From the NCBI RefSeq assembly GCF_900102035.1, contig NZ_LT629689.1, positions 868,001-932,000 of the forward strand: a DNA stretch of 64,000 nt, given 5' to 3'. The notes under the pieces were generated by a model. The model ran no database searches and was not told where the DNA came from. It saw nothing but the letters and a program-made list of their open reading frames with translations. This DNA is from Pseudomonas extremaustralis (GTDB lineage: Bacteria > Pseudomonadota > Gammaproteobacteria > Pseudomonadales > Pseudomonadaceae). Of the stretch, positions 48,704 to 57,244 are shown piece by piece (position 1 is the stretch's first letter; each line of letters opens with the position of its first letter). Both the position numbers and the translations under genes were made by a program.

Positions 48704-49245
48704 CGTTTGGGGATCATGCGCCGCACAGTGTTATCGCGCATGAAGTAGTGATGGTACAGCCCGGCCAAGGCGTGCAGGCCAATCAACCAATAGCCGATCG
48801 CGCCGCCCAGCTCGTGCCATTCCTTGATCTGCTTGGACAGGTCCTTGTTTTCGCCAATCAACGGCGGCAGCTCAATCCCGTAGAACATCACCGAATGCCC
48901 TTGGGCGCTGACGATCAGCCAGCCGGCAATCGGCATGCCGATCATGAACAGGTACAGCGCCCAGTGCATCAGGGTCGCCAGCAACGCCTGCCATTGCGGT
49001 GGTGCCGGGATGATTTTCGGTGCGACCCCCAGGGAACGTGCAAACAGGCGCAGCCACACCAGGACAAATACGGTCAGGCCGAACATGAAGTGCAGCTCCA
49101 CGATCAATGCCCGCCCGCCACTGCCTTTGGGAAAGATCCCGCGAAACTCAATGCAGGCGTAAACCACCGCCAACAGCACCAGCATCAACCAGTGCAACGC
49201 AATCGACATGGTGCTGTAGCGCGTATCGGAATTTTTCCACGGCAT
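48700..49245 (-). CDS. Cytochrome b561
   Basis: 181 residues from the ATG at 49245, with GAGG about 9 bp upstream. Four hydrophobic helices carry heme-ligand His: ALHWLMLVLLAVVY, ELHFMFGLTVFVLVW, LMHWALYLFMIGMPIAGW and GLHALAGLYHHYF. Two b-type hemes are expected. The family moves electrons from membrane quinol to oxygen or superoxide-linked partners. A second member of this family is encoded at 62132. Confidence 0.92.
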   Translation of the reverse strand: MPWKNSDTRYSTMSIALHWLMLVLLAVVYACIEFRGIFPKGSGGRALIVELHFMFGLTVFVLVWLRLFARSLGVAPKIIPAPPQWQALLATLMHWALYLFMIGMPIAGWLIVSAQGHSVMFYGIELPPLIGENKDLSKQIKEWHELGGAIGYWLIGLHALAGLYHHYFMRDNTVRRMIPKR

Positions 49246-49359
49246 CGCTTTTTTCCTCACTCATCAGGGCATATCTCCGTTCTTCGGTGACGAAGTCCTT
49301 TTACTGTATGCCTGTTTTACGTGATTTGCCTCGCGCGAATGTCCTTGTGTTGACCTTGA

Positions 49360-50187
49360 TCAGTGACTTTGTGGCATTTCTCCGCGGGCCAGGCGTGCGT
49401 TGATGTCCGCGATGACCGCCGGCAGTTCGATGAGGGTGTCGATCAGGTAATGCGGGCGCGAGCCTTTGAACATCGCTTCGATGCGTTGACGTTCACCGCT
49501 CAAGGTGGCGGCATCCAGGTCGCGGAATTGCGCGTAGGTCAGGCCCAGGGCATTACCGGAGCAGGTCAGGGCCACGGTCCACATGCCGGCACGGCGACCT
49601 TCGAGAATGCCTGGCACGGTGTCGTCGACCTTGACGCACGCCGCCACATCGTCGATGCCCAGTGCGATCACGTTGGCCAACGCCTGGGCCGGCCATGGGC
49701 GGCCGTTGGGCACTTCGTCGGTGGCCACCACATGGTCGGCGATGTAGCCGTTGGTGGCGGCCAGCGCGACGACCTTGTCCATCACTTGCTTGGGGTAGCC
49801 GGAGCAGGAGCCGATCTTGAGGCCCTGCGCGCGAAGGCGGGCGATGGTGTCGAGGGCGCCTGGGATAAGGGCCGAGTGCTCGGCGATCTTTTCGATCTGC
49901 AGCGGCATGAAGCGTTGGTAGATGGCGGTGACGTCGTCGTCGGTAGGCGTGCGACCGAACGCCTGGCGGTAGCGCTCGGCGACTTGCGGCTGGTCGCAGA
50001 GGGTGCGGATGTGGTCCCACTTGCCCATGCCCATCGGGCCACGGGCTTCTTCGATGGAGACGTGCACATCGAACTCGGCGAAGGCCTCGACAAAAATCTG
50101 CGTGGGCGCGAAGGAGCCGAAGTCGACCACAGTGCCGGCCCAATCGAGGATGACGGCCTGGAGGGTGTTGGGATTTTGGTAATTCAT
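49360..50187 (-). CDS. phnX: Phosphonoacetaldehyde hydrolase (phosphonatase)
   Basis: 275 residues, HAD superfamily. The nucleophile Asp is in [13 protein letters not shown]; the cap domain has the [11 protein letters not shown] motif with the Schiff-base Lys; motif II is [11 protein letters not shown]; motif III/IV is [19 protein letters not shown]. It splits phosphonoacetaldehyde to acetaldehyde and phosphate, the second step after PhnW. A REPIN lies in the 93 bp before it. Confidence 0.96.
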   Translation of the reverse strand: MNYQNPNTLQAVILDWAGTVVDFGSFAPTQIFVEAFAEFDVHVSIEEARGPMGMGKWDHIRTLCDQPQVAERYRQAFGRTPTDDDVTAIYQRFMPLQIEKIAEHSALIPGALDTIARLRAQGLKIGSCSGYPKQVMDKVVALAATNGYIADHVVATDEVPNGRPWPAQALANVIALGIDDVAACVKVDDTVPGILEGRRAGMWTVALTCSGNALGLTYAQFRDLDAATLSGERQRIEAMFKGSRPHYLIDTLIELPAVIADINARLARGEMPQSH

Positions 50188-50211
50188 GATTCAGATCCTG
50201 TAGGTAAAGAG

Positions 50212-50313
50212 CCTGTAGAAGCGAGCTTGCTCGCGAAAAACCTGAGGGCGCCGTTGTGAACCAGGCGCCCCGCGTTATCGTTAAAGACTTTCGCGAGCCA
50301 GCTCGCGCCTACA
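50212..50313. repeat. REPIN overlapping the 3' end of phnW
   Basis: The left REP (GAAGCGAGCTTGCTCGCG from 50217) and the right inverted REP (TTCGCGAGCCAGCTCGCGCC, ending near 50309) flank a spacer like that of the REPIN at 1815. The right REP supplies the last codons and the stop of phnW. Confidence 0.9.
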
Positions 50314-51405
50314 CATTTCTTGCAGCACTTGGCCGATCGCCTTGACCGCAGCGTGCATGCCTGCCGCGTCGACATGGCCGATGCAGCCCACGCGGAAGGT
50401 GTCCACCTGGGTCAATTTTCCGGGGTACAAGATGAAACCCTTGGCCTTGACCCGCTCGTAGAAGTCTTTGAACTGATAGCGCGGGTCTGTCGGTGCGTGG
50501 AAGGTCACGATGATCGGCGCCTGGATCACCGCCGACAGGAAGCTGCGCAGGCCCAGGTCGGCCATGCCCTCGAGCAGTGCCTGGCAGTTGTCGGCGTAGC
50601 GTTTGTGGCGGGCGGGCAGGCCGCCTTCTTCCTGGTATTGCAGGAGTGCTTCGTGCAGGGCCGCGACCACATGGGTCGGCGGGGTAAAGCGCCATTGACC
50701 GGTCCTGGCCATATAGCTGTGCTGGTCGAACAGGTCCAGCGCCAGGGAATGGCAGTTGCCCTGGGCGGCGGCCAGTGCCTGTTTGTTGGCGAGCACAAAA
50801 CCCATGCCCGGCACGCCTTCCAGACATTTGCCCGAGGCAGCGATCAACGCGTCGAACGGCACTGCGCGGGCATCGATCGGCAACGCGCCGAAGGAACTCA
50901 TGGCGTCGACGATCAAGCGCTTGCCGTGCTGTTTGACGACCTGGGCGATGTCCGCCAGTGGATTGAGAATGCCGGTGCTGGTTTCGCAGTGGATCAACCC
51001 GACATGGGTGATGGCCTTGTCGGCGTGCAGCAGGCGGTCGACGTCGGCGGCGGTGGTGGGTTCGTCCTCGGCGGTTTCAAAGGTGCTGAAGTCGCGGCCG
51101 AGCACTTCGCAAATCTTCGCCAGGCGTTTGCCATAGGCACCGTTGATCAGCACCAGCACCTTGCCGGCGCGGGGGACCAGGGTGCCGACGGCGGCTTCGA
51201 CGGCAAAGGTGCCGCTGCCCTGCAAGGGCACGCAATGGTGACTGCCTTCGCCCTGCACAATCGCCAGCAGTTGCGCGCAGACGCTGGCGGTGAGGGCGTT
51301 GAAGCGATCGTCCCATGAGCCCCAGTCTTCCAGCATGGCCTGGCGGGTGCGGGCAGAAGTCGTCAGAGGGCCGGGGGTCAACAGGATGGGCGCGGCAGTG
51401 TTCAT
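50281..51405 (-). CDS. phnW: 2-aminoethylphosphonate:pyruvate aminotransferase
   Basis: 374 residues from the ATG at 51405. Motifs are [10 protein letters not shown] at the start, [12 protein letters not shown], the PLP Lys in [11 protein letters not shown] and [11 protein letters not shown]. It transfers the amino group of 2-aminoethylphosphonate to pyruvate, giving phosphonoacetaldehyde for PhnX. The last ten residues, [10 protein letters not shown], and the TAA stop come from a REP element, so the native C-terminus after about VLQEM was replaced or extended. The active site is far from that end. The LysR gene is divergent. Confidence 0.95.
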   Translation of the reverse strand: MNTAAPILLTPGPLTTSARTRQAMLEDWGSWDDRFNALTASVCAQLLAIVQGEGSHHCVPLQGSGTFAVEAAVGTLVPRAGKVLVLINGAYGKRLAKICEVLGRDFSTFETAEDEPTTAADVDRLLHADKAITHVGLIHCETSTGILNPLADIAQVVKQHGKRLIVDAMSSFGALPIDARAVPFDALIAASGKCLEGVPGMGFVLANKQALAAAQGNCHSLALDLFDQHSYMARTGQWRFTPPTHVVAALHEALLQYQEEGGLPARHKRYADNCQALLEGMADLGLRSFLSAVIQAPIIVTFHAPTDPRYQFKDFYERVKAKGFILYPGKLTQVDTFRVGCIGHVDAAGMHAAVKAIGQVLQEMCRRELARESL

Positions 51406-51462
51406 CTCGGGTTCTCGCAAGGCGTCGGGGTTGAAGCTACGGCGCCTAAATTGCAGTTTGGC

Positions 51463-51491
51463 TTGTTATCAATCAAATTATTTGTTGTTAT
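51463..51491. promoter_or_regulatory. Direct-repeat site in the phnW-LysR divergent promoter
   Basis: TTGTTAT occurs at 51463 and again at 51485, 22 bp apart (two helical turns), in an AT-rich tract between divergent phnW and the LysR gene. This suits binding of a LysR tetramer to adjacent sites. Confidence 0.45.
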
Positions 51492-51517
51492 GCGAGCTAT
51501 CAGTGAGGCCGATAGCT

Positions 51518-52375
51518 ATGAACCTGTTTCAGTTGCGTGCATTCGATGCCGTGGCCCGCGAGGGCAGTTTTACCCGTGCGGCGGCGCGGCTGTTCATCAG
51601 CCAGCCGGCGGTGACCGGGCATATCAAGGCGCTGGAAGAGCACTACCAGATCCCGTTGCTGCGCCGCACCGCGCGCCGGGTGGAGTTGACTGAGGAGGGC
51701 GCGCGGCTGGCGGCGATCACGCGGGCGATCTTCGGCCTGGTGGACGAAGCGCAGACGCTATTGGAGGCCAACCGGCAACTGCTCAGCGGACGCCTGGAAG
51801 TCGCGGCGGATGGCCCGCACCTGGTGATGCCGATGATTGCCAGCCTGCGCGCGCGCTACCCCGGAATTACCGTCAACCTGCGCCTGGGCAACGCTCAGGA
51901 AACCCTGGCCGCGCTGTTGTCCGAGCATGCGGATGTGGCGGTGCTCACCGAAGTGGAACCGCGCAATGGCCTGCACCTGCAAGCGTTGGCGCAGTCGCGG
52001 ATCTGCGCACTGGTGCCGGCCGGCCACGCGTGGGCGACGCACATGGAGGGCATTCGCCTGGATCAACTCAACGACGTGATCATGGTGTTGCGCGAGCCCG
52101 GTTCCATCACCCGGCGCACCTTTGATGACGCCTGTGTGGCCGCGGATGTGCGGCCTAAAGTGCTGCTGGAATTGGACAGCCGCGAAGCGGTTACCGAAGC
52201 CGTCGCCGCGCAGTTGGGGGTGGGCGTGGTCTCGTCCATGGAGGTCAGCCCGGACCCACGGGTCCAGGCGGTGGCGATCCAGGGCGACGGGTTGCTCAAC
52301 CGGCATATGCTCGGTTGCATGGAGCGGCGCCGCTCATTGCGTTTGATCCAGGCGTTTTTCGAGTTGGCGCCCTGA
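51518..52375 (+). CDS. LysR-family regulator of the phn genes
   Basis: 285 residues from the ATG at 51518 (GAGG 9 bp upstream). The helix-turn-helix begins [40 protein letters not shown]. The effector domain ([25 protein letters not shown]) resembles CysB/CbbR-type folds. Its position divergent to phnW/phnX suggests activation by 2-aminoethylphosphonate or its breakdown product. Confidence 0.9.
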   Translation: MNLFQLRAFDAVAREGSFTRAAARLFISQPAVTGHIKALEEHYQIPLLRRTARRVELTEEGARLAAITRAIFGLVDEAQTLLEANRQLLSGRLEVAADGPHLVMPMIASLRARYPGITVNLRLGNAQETLAALLSEHADVAVLTEVEPRNGLHLQALAQSRICALVPAGHAWATHMEGIRLDQLNDVIMVLREPGSITRRTFDDACVAADVRPKVLLELDSREAVTEAVAAQLGVGVVSSMEVSPDPRVQAVAIQGDGLLNRHMLGCMERRRSLRLIQAFFELAP

Positions 52376-52473
52376 TGGTTTTTGGTGGAACGATGGGTTC
52401 TTGCGCTATAAACTCTGCCCCCAAAGCGCCGGCCAGTAGACGTTTCGGCGCGATGGACAGAAGAGAGCGAGTC

Positions 52474-53181
52474 ATGGGCGCACAGTGGAAAGTCAAACAT
52501 AAAGAAGCGGCAGCCAATGCCAAGGGCAAGATTTTCGGCAAGCTGGTCAAAGAAATCACCATCGCCGCCCGAAACGGCGCCGACACCGCGACCAACGCCC
52601 ACCTGCGTCTGGTGGTGGAGCAGGCCAAAAAGGCCTCGATGCCCAAGGAAACCCTGGACCGCGCCATCAAGAAGGGCGCCGGTCTGCTCGGCGAAACCGT
52701 GCAGTACCACCGCGTGACCTATGAAGGGTTCGCCCCGCACCAGGTGCCGCTGATCGTCGAGTGCGTGACCGATAACATCAACCGTACCGTGGCTGAAATC
52801 CGCGTGGCCTTCCGCAAGGGCCAATTGAGTGCGTCCGGCTCCGTGGCCTGGGACTTCAACCACGTCGGCCTGATCGAAGCCTCGCCGGACCGCCCTGACG
52901 CCGATGCCGAAATGGCCGCCATCGAAGCCGGCGCGCAGGATTTCGAAGACGGCGAAGAAGAAGGCACCACCCTGTTCATCACCGAGACCACCGACCTCGA
53001 CGCCGTGCAGAAAGCACTGCCGGAGCAGGGCTTTACCGTGCTGTCGGCCAAGCTGGGCTACATCTCGAAGAACCCGGTCAGCGGCTTGACCGATGAGCAG
53101 ATGGCTGAAGTCGAGGCTTTCCTGGAAGGCCTGGACAACCATGATGACGTACAGGACATGTTCGTCGGTCTGGCCGGCTGA
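52474..53181 (+). CDS. YebC/PmpR-family DNA-binding/translation-factor protein
   Basis: 235 residues from the ATG at 52474. The beginning [33 protein letters not shown] is the YebC/TACO1 signature; the body ([63 protein letters not shown]) follows the three-domain family plan. Recent work links YebC proteins to relief of ribosome stalling at prolines; older work calls them transcription regulators. This is likely the YeeN-type paralog, not the copy next to ruvC. Confidence 0.93.
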   Translation: MGAQWKVKHKEAAANAKGKIFGKLVKEITIAARNGADTATNAHLRLVVEQAKKASMPKETLDRAIKKGAGLLGETVQYHRVTYEGFAPHQVPLIVECVTDNINRTVAEIRVAFRKGQLSASGSVAWDFNHVGLIEASPDRPDADAEMAAIEAGAQDFEDGEEEGTTLFITETTDLDAVQKALPEQGFTVLSAKLGYISKNPVSGLTDEQMAEVEAFLEGLDNHDDVQDMFVGLAG

Positions 53182-53208
53182 TCCATAACCGAATAAATAC
53201 GGTCAAAC

Positions 53209-53234
53209 ATGTGGGAGCGGACTTGCTCCCACAT
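53209..53234. repeat. Single REP hairpin between convergent genes
   Basis: ATGTGGGAGC and GCTCCCACAT pair perfectly around GGACTT. It is a third variant of the REP class, between the convergent YebC-like and LRR-kinase genes, and 6 bp from the kinase stop. Confidence 0.88.
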
Positions 53235-53239
53235 TCAGT

Positions 53240-54553
53240 TCAGGGGTGTGGCACGGATTGCAGCAGCGCTTCGACGTCCTCGAAGCTTGGCCGCGCCAAC
53301 ACCTCGGGCTGACAGCAACGTGCCTGCAAGCCTTCCAACAGCTGACGCGTTGCGTCGTTCAAGCCTGTGTCGATCCGCTCCAGCAACTCCCCGAGCAACA
53401 CCCCGAACGCACGCACTTCAATACGCTGCAAGGCCCGGGTCTGCAAGGTGTCTGCCGTGGCATGGAACGACGCCGCGCCAAAGTCCCCCAGCAGGCAATC
53501 CCCAACTTCATTCCACAGAATATTGTGGCCGTACAAATCGCCATGGGTGATGCCGTGCCGGTGCAAGTGCGCCGCCACCGACGCAATGCCCTGTGCCATG
53601 CGCAGCGCTACCTCGAGGCTGAAGCGGGTAGTCGGTTCATAGATATCCCGGGTGCACGAGGCCAGGCTCGGTAGGGCGGCGAGGTTGCGGTAGCTCGGGT
53701 CGATCAGGTCCATCACCAGCGCGGCCTGCGCCTCGGGGTGGCCGACCACGCGGCCCTCCACCTTGATCAAATTGGGATGCAACCCGGCGGCGATGCAGGC
53801 CTGCATTTCGTGCAGCGGCGAGCCGTCACTGGTGATGGTGCCTTTGTAGAGCTTGACTGCGACGGGTTGCGCCAAGGGTGTCCACAGCGCCTTGCGAATC
53901 ACCCCGGAAGCGCCTTCGCCCAGCACCTCGGCCATTTCCAGTTCGGACCAGGGGATATTCGGCGTGGTGTCATCCGGTGCCACTTCCTCGGCCATCTCCA
54001 CCGGGTTACCGGCGTAGGCCAGCCAGGTCAGGCTCGGTAACGCCAGCAGCCACGCGGGCAGATGCGTCAGGCGGTTGGAGGCGATGCGGATCAGTTCCAG
54101 GTTTGTGCACTGGGCCAGGCTTTCAGGCAGATGGGCCAGTTGGTTGCCGGCCAGCATCAGCTTTTGCAGCAGGGGCCGCTGGCCCAATTCGTCGGGCAAT
54201 TGGCTGATACGGTTGTCGGTGAGGATCAGCCAGCGCAACTGCGGCGGTAGCGCGGCGGCGGGAACATGGCTGATCTGGTTGGCCTTGAAGCCGATCATGC
54301 TCAGCTTCGCGCACTGACCCAGACACACCGGCAGTTCGGTAAAGAGGTTGTCCGAACAGAACAGCACGCGCAGGTGCGGCAGGCGGTGCAGGTCGTCGGG
54401 CAGGCTGCTCAGGGCGTTACCGCTGAGGTTGAGGATTTCCAGGGAATCGGCCAGTTCGAAGATTTCCCGCGGGAATTCGGTCAGCCCACAGGACAGGTCC
54501 AGGCGCGTGATGCCGGCCAATTGGCCGGTCTTGAGTTGGGCGAGGGTATGCAT
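53240..54553 (-). CDS. Leucine-rich-repeat protein kinase fusion
   Basis: 437 residues from the ATG at 54553 (a GTG 5 codons earlier is possible; neither has a clear ribosome-binding site). Residues about 15-185 hold eight LRR units of the form LxxLxLxxNxLxxLP. Residues about 205-435 are a Hanks-type kinase: GEGASGVIRKA (212-222), Lys234 in VAVKLYK, Glu249, HGDLYGHN (337-344) and DFG (357-359). HGD replaces HRD, as in some bacterial and non-RD kinases. No signal peptide or membrane helix, so it is cytosolic. Substrate unknown. Confidence 0.9.
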   Translation of the reverse strand: MHTLAQLKTGQLAGITRLDLSCGLTEFPREIFELADSLEILNLSGNALSSLPDDLHRLPHLRVLFCSDNLFTELPVCLGQCAKLSMIGFKANQISHVPAAALPPQLRWLILTDNRISQLPDELGQRPLLQKLMLAGNQLAHLPESLAQCTNLELIRIASNRLTHLPAWLLALPSLTWLAYAGNPVEMAEEVAPDDTTPNIPWSELEMAEVLGEGASGVIRKALWTPLAQPVAVKLYKGTITSDGSPLHEMQACIAAGLHPNLIKVEGRVVGHPEAQAALVMDLIDPSYRNLAALPSLASCTRDIYEPTTRFSLEVALRMAQGIASVAAHLHRHGITHGDLYGHNILWNEVGDCLLGDFGAASFHATADTLQTRALQRIEVRAFGVLLGELLERIDTGLNDATRQLLEGLQARCCQPEVLARPSFEDVEALLQSVPHP

Positions 54554-54592
54554 GAACGGCGCGATCACTCGGCAAGAGGGCTTGAAGGGCGC

Positions 54593-55687
54593 TCATGATA
54601 CCGACTCGGACAGGACTTGCGGGGCGCCCTGTTGCAATTGGTTCAGGCGACTGGCGGTGCGCGCCAGGTCGATAGCCTGTCCCGCCAGGCTCTCGGCCAG
54701 GGATCGTGCGCCGATCAGGATCAGGTGTTTGTCTTGGTCGTACAGCACGTCCACCAGGTTGATAAAGCGCTGCTGCACGGCAATCGGGCAATCCCCCAGC
54801 AGGGGCAGGCCGTCGATGATCCAGTGGTCGAAGTCCTGGCACAGCAGCAGGTAGTCCATCACCGCCGTCAGTTGTTCGCAGAGGTCGCCGAAGGTAAAGA
54901 CGATGGTCCGTGCGTGATGGCGGCGGCCTGTCAGCTGGCGGTTACCGACCGTCAGGGACTGCGCCGGGCCCTCCGTGGCAGGCAGACCGAGGGCTGTACG
55001 CTGGGCCGCCGTGCCCGGCCACACGTATTGGCCGGTGGTAAAGCGCTGCGTGGCATGGGCCTGGGGCAGACGGCGAAAATCCTGGGGCGAACTGACTTCC
55101 AGCACCTCCATCCGCGCGGCGATCAGGTCGATGACCGGCTTGAAGCGCTCGTGATACAGCGGGTTGGGCAACAAGCCCGCGGGCGGGTAGTTGGAGGTGA
55201 CCAGCACCAGCACACCGCGCTCGAACAGCGCCTTGAACAGTCGGGTGATGAGCATCGCATCCCCGATGTCGTGGACATGGAACTCGTCGAAACACAGCAC
55301 CCGGCAGCCCGCCAGTTGTTCGTCGAGACTGGCGGCCAGGGCGTCGGCGTGCTCACGGTGCTTGAACAGGCTGCGGTGCAGATGGGCGAAAAAACCGTGG
55401 AAATGCACGCGTTTTTTCTCGGTGATCGGCAGCGCCTGAAAAAAACCGTCCAGCAGCCAGCTTTTGCCGCGCCCCACCGGGCCGTGCAGATACAGGCTGC
55501 GCGTGGGCTGGCCGGCGAGCAGGCGTTGGCATTCGCGCGACATCGCCGCAATCGCCAGGGCCTGGCCGGCGCTGAGGGTGTAGCCCTGTTGTCGGGCCTT
55601 GTTCTGAAAGAATGTCTGGATGGAAACGTCGTTGTAGCGGTCGGTTTTTTTACCGAGCAAACGACGGATCAGCGGTAGCACGGCCAA
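54593..55687 (-). CDS. zapE: ZapE/AFG1-like ATPase
   Basis: 364 residues. Walker A is GPVGRGKS, Walker B VLCFDEFHVHDI, and the phrase VTSNYPPAGLLPNPLYHERF is characteristic of the AFG1/ZapE family. E. coli ZapE acts at the division ring under stress. Pseudomonads often carry a second copy; this one, in a non-division setting, may be that paralog. It lies 39 bp before the LRR-kinase start on the same strand, so the two may be co-transcribed. Confidence 0.87.
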   Translation of the reverse strand: MAVLPLIRRLLGKKTDRYNDVSIQTFFQNKARQQGYTLSAGQALAIAAMSRECQRLLAGQPTRSLYLHGPVGRGKSWLLDGFFQALPITEKKRVHFHGFFAHLHRSLFKHREHADALAASLDEQLAGCRVLCFDEFHVHDIGDAMLITRLFKALFERGVLVLVTSNYPPAGLLPNPLYHERFKPVIDLIAARMEVLEVSSPQDFRRLPQAHATQRFTTGQYVWPGTAAQRTALGLPATEGPAQSLTVGNRQLTGRRHHARTIVFTFGDLCEQLTAVMDYLLLCQDFDHWIIDGLPLLGDCPIAVQQRFINLVDVLYDQDKHLILIGARSLAESLAGQAIDLARTASRLNQLQQGAPQVLSESVS

Positions 55688-55805
55688 TGGGAATCACTCT
55701 GTGGTGCGGTGGTCGCTCACTTTAGGCGGCGTACCGCCGTTTGACCAATAGGAAAGTGCGCCGCCAGCCATCTCGAAACGGCATGTCGCTGCCGAGTGTG
55801 GGCGT

Positions 55806-56579
55806 CTAGAACTTCAGCATCGGCGGGGCGGGCTGATCCGTCGGACTGACCACCGCATAGTTGTAGCCGGCGCCGGACCAATACTGGGCCTGCAGCCCAT
55901 CGGCGCTGCGGCTGCCACGGGGCAGGAAACCGTTGTCCGGTCCCGGCGGACGGATGTAGAAACTGATGCGCCGACCTTGCGGGTCTTCATACAGCACCAT
56001 GGCCGCAGCGCCTTGGTCGGTGGTGAGCAGGCGCCCGCTCACCGGGGTGAATCCTGCCGCGCTCAAGTCAGGCAGACGATGGGCGTGGCTGAAGTAACGA
56101 TCGAGCCAGGCTTGCATCGTGTCGCCGCCCTGGGTGTTGTAGTCGGCGGGCATGATGCCGTCCTGGGCAAACAGGCGGAACGCTTGCATCGCATCGGCCA
56201 TGGGCAGCAGGGGCGGCTCGGTGGCTTCGCGGGCATGCCAGCCGCCAAGGCCGCCAAGGCTGATGGCCACCAGCAGCAGCGCCGCCGTGGCGAAGTGGCG
56301 GCGCGACTGCTGCTTGATACGTTGACGAATCAGCGCTGGGTCCAGGTCCGGGTTGGCCGGCTGTTGCAGCGCACCGGCCAACGACGCGCGCAGCGCTTGC
56401 GCGTCCTGTTGCCAGGCGTGGACCTGGGCGGCGACATCGGGGTGGGCCGCCAAGTAGGTGTCAAGCACGTGCCGGTCGCTCTCCGGCAACTGGTGATCGA
56501 CGTAGGCATGCAAATCGCGTTCGCTGGGGGCAGGCTGATCATTTGAGTATCCGCAGGGAAGGGCTGGCGATTTCGCCAT
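55806..56579 (-). CDS. Anti-sigma factor
   Basis: 257 residues from the ATG at 56579, which overlaps the sigma gene end by 41 bp. The cytosolic N-terminus has the anti-sigma region with SERDLHAYVDHQLPESDRHVLDTYLAAHPDVAAQVHAW. One helix (FATAALLLVAISLGGLGGW) crosses the membrane; the periplasmic part ends with a domain containing FTPVSGRLLTTDQGAAAMVLYEDPQGRRISFYIRP, as in Pseudomonas anti-sigma proteins of the RsiW/ChrR-like type. It should hold the ECF sigma until a periplasmic signal arrives. Confidence 0.88.
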   Translation of the reverse strand: MAKSPALPCGYSNDQPAPSERDLHAYVDHQLPESDRHVLDTYLAAHPDVAAQVHAWQQDAQALRASLAGALQQPANPDLDPALIRQRIKQQSRRHFATAALLLVAISLGGLGGWHAREATEPPLLPMADAMQAFRLFAQDGIMPADYNTQGGDTMQAWLDRYFSHAHRLPDLSAAGFTPVSGRLLTTDQGAAAMVLYEDPQGRRISFYIRPPGPDNGFLPRGSRSADGLQAQYWSGAGYNYAVVSPTDQPAPPMLKF

Positions 56580-57045
56580 CGCTGAGTTGACGCAGGGCCT
56601 GGCGTGCCCGAGACAGGCGCGACATGACGGTACCGATCGGCACGTCAAGGATCTCGGCGACCTCCTTGTAGCTCAAGCCCTCGACCGAGACCCACAGCAA
56701 CAGGGCGCGTTGTTCGCTACCCAGTTGATCGAAGGCTTGCAGGGTCGACTGGGCGATCACTGTACGTTCCACCGACGGCTGCGCGTCATCACGGCCGGTG
56801 AAAAACTCCAACATGCGCCCATAGCGTCGGCTGCGGCGATGAGCGTCGAGAAACTGCCGGTACAGGATCGAGAACAGCCACGCGCGCAGATCGCCCTCGC
56901 TGCGTTTGTCGGCCCAGCGGCTGATCGCCCGTTCCAGGGTCGACTGCACCAGATCGTCGGCGCTGCTGACGTTACGGGTCAGGGACACGGCGAAGCGCCG
57001 CAGCCTGGGGATGAGTTCACGTAACGGTTCATCGAGTTCATGCAT
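56539..57045 (-). CDS. ECF-type RNA polymerase sigma factor
   Basis: 168 residues. Region 2 reads LTRNVSSADDLVQSTLERAI and WLFSILYRQFLDAHRR; region 4 reads RALLLWVSVEGLSYKEVAEILDVPIGTVMSRLSRARQAL. The next gene, overlapping by 41 bp, is its anti-sigma factor. It is divergent from the adenylation-enzyme operon across 199 bp and may control it. No FecI-type TonB receptor is adjacent. Confidence 0.93.
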   Translation of the reverse strand: MHELDEPLRELIPRLRRFAVSLTRNVSSADDLVQSTLERAISRWADKRSEGDLRAWLFSILYRQFLDAHRRSRRYGRMLEFFTGRDDAQPSVERTVIAQSTLQAFDQLGSEQRALLLWVSVEGLSYKEVAEILDVPIGTVMSRLSRARQALRQLSDGEIASPSLRILK

Positions 57046-57244
57046 GGGAGTGGGAGTCTAGCCGGTTGTGATGAGGTAGACGCTGGCCGTTGTAGGTTAT
57101 TCCACCTTCAGCAGAAAGAAATCTTACGCAGCACAAGTGGGAAAGCTCTGCATAGCTTGTGAGTCTGTAATCCCGGGTCCCGTCCTCTATCCACCCCCTT
57201 ACCTGCCGGCACTGAGTTGGCAGTGAAACAATGAGGGTGTGTCC

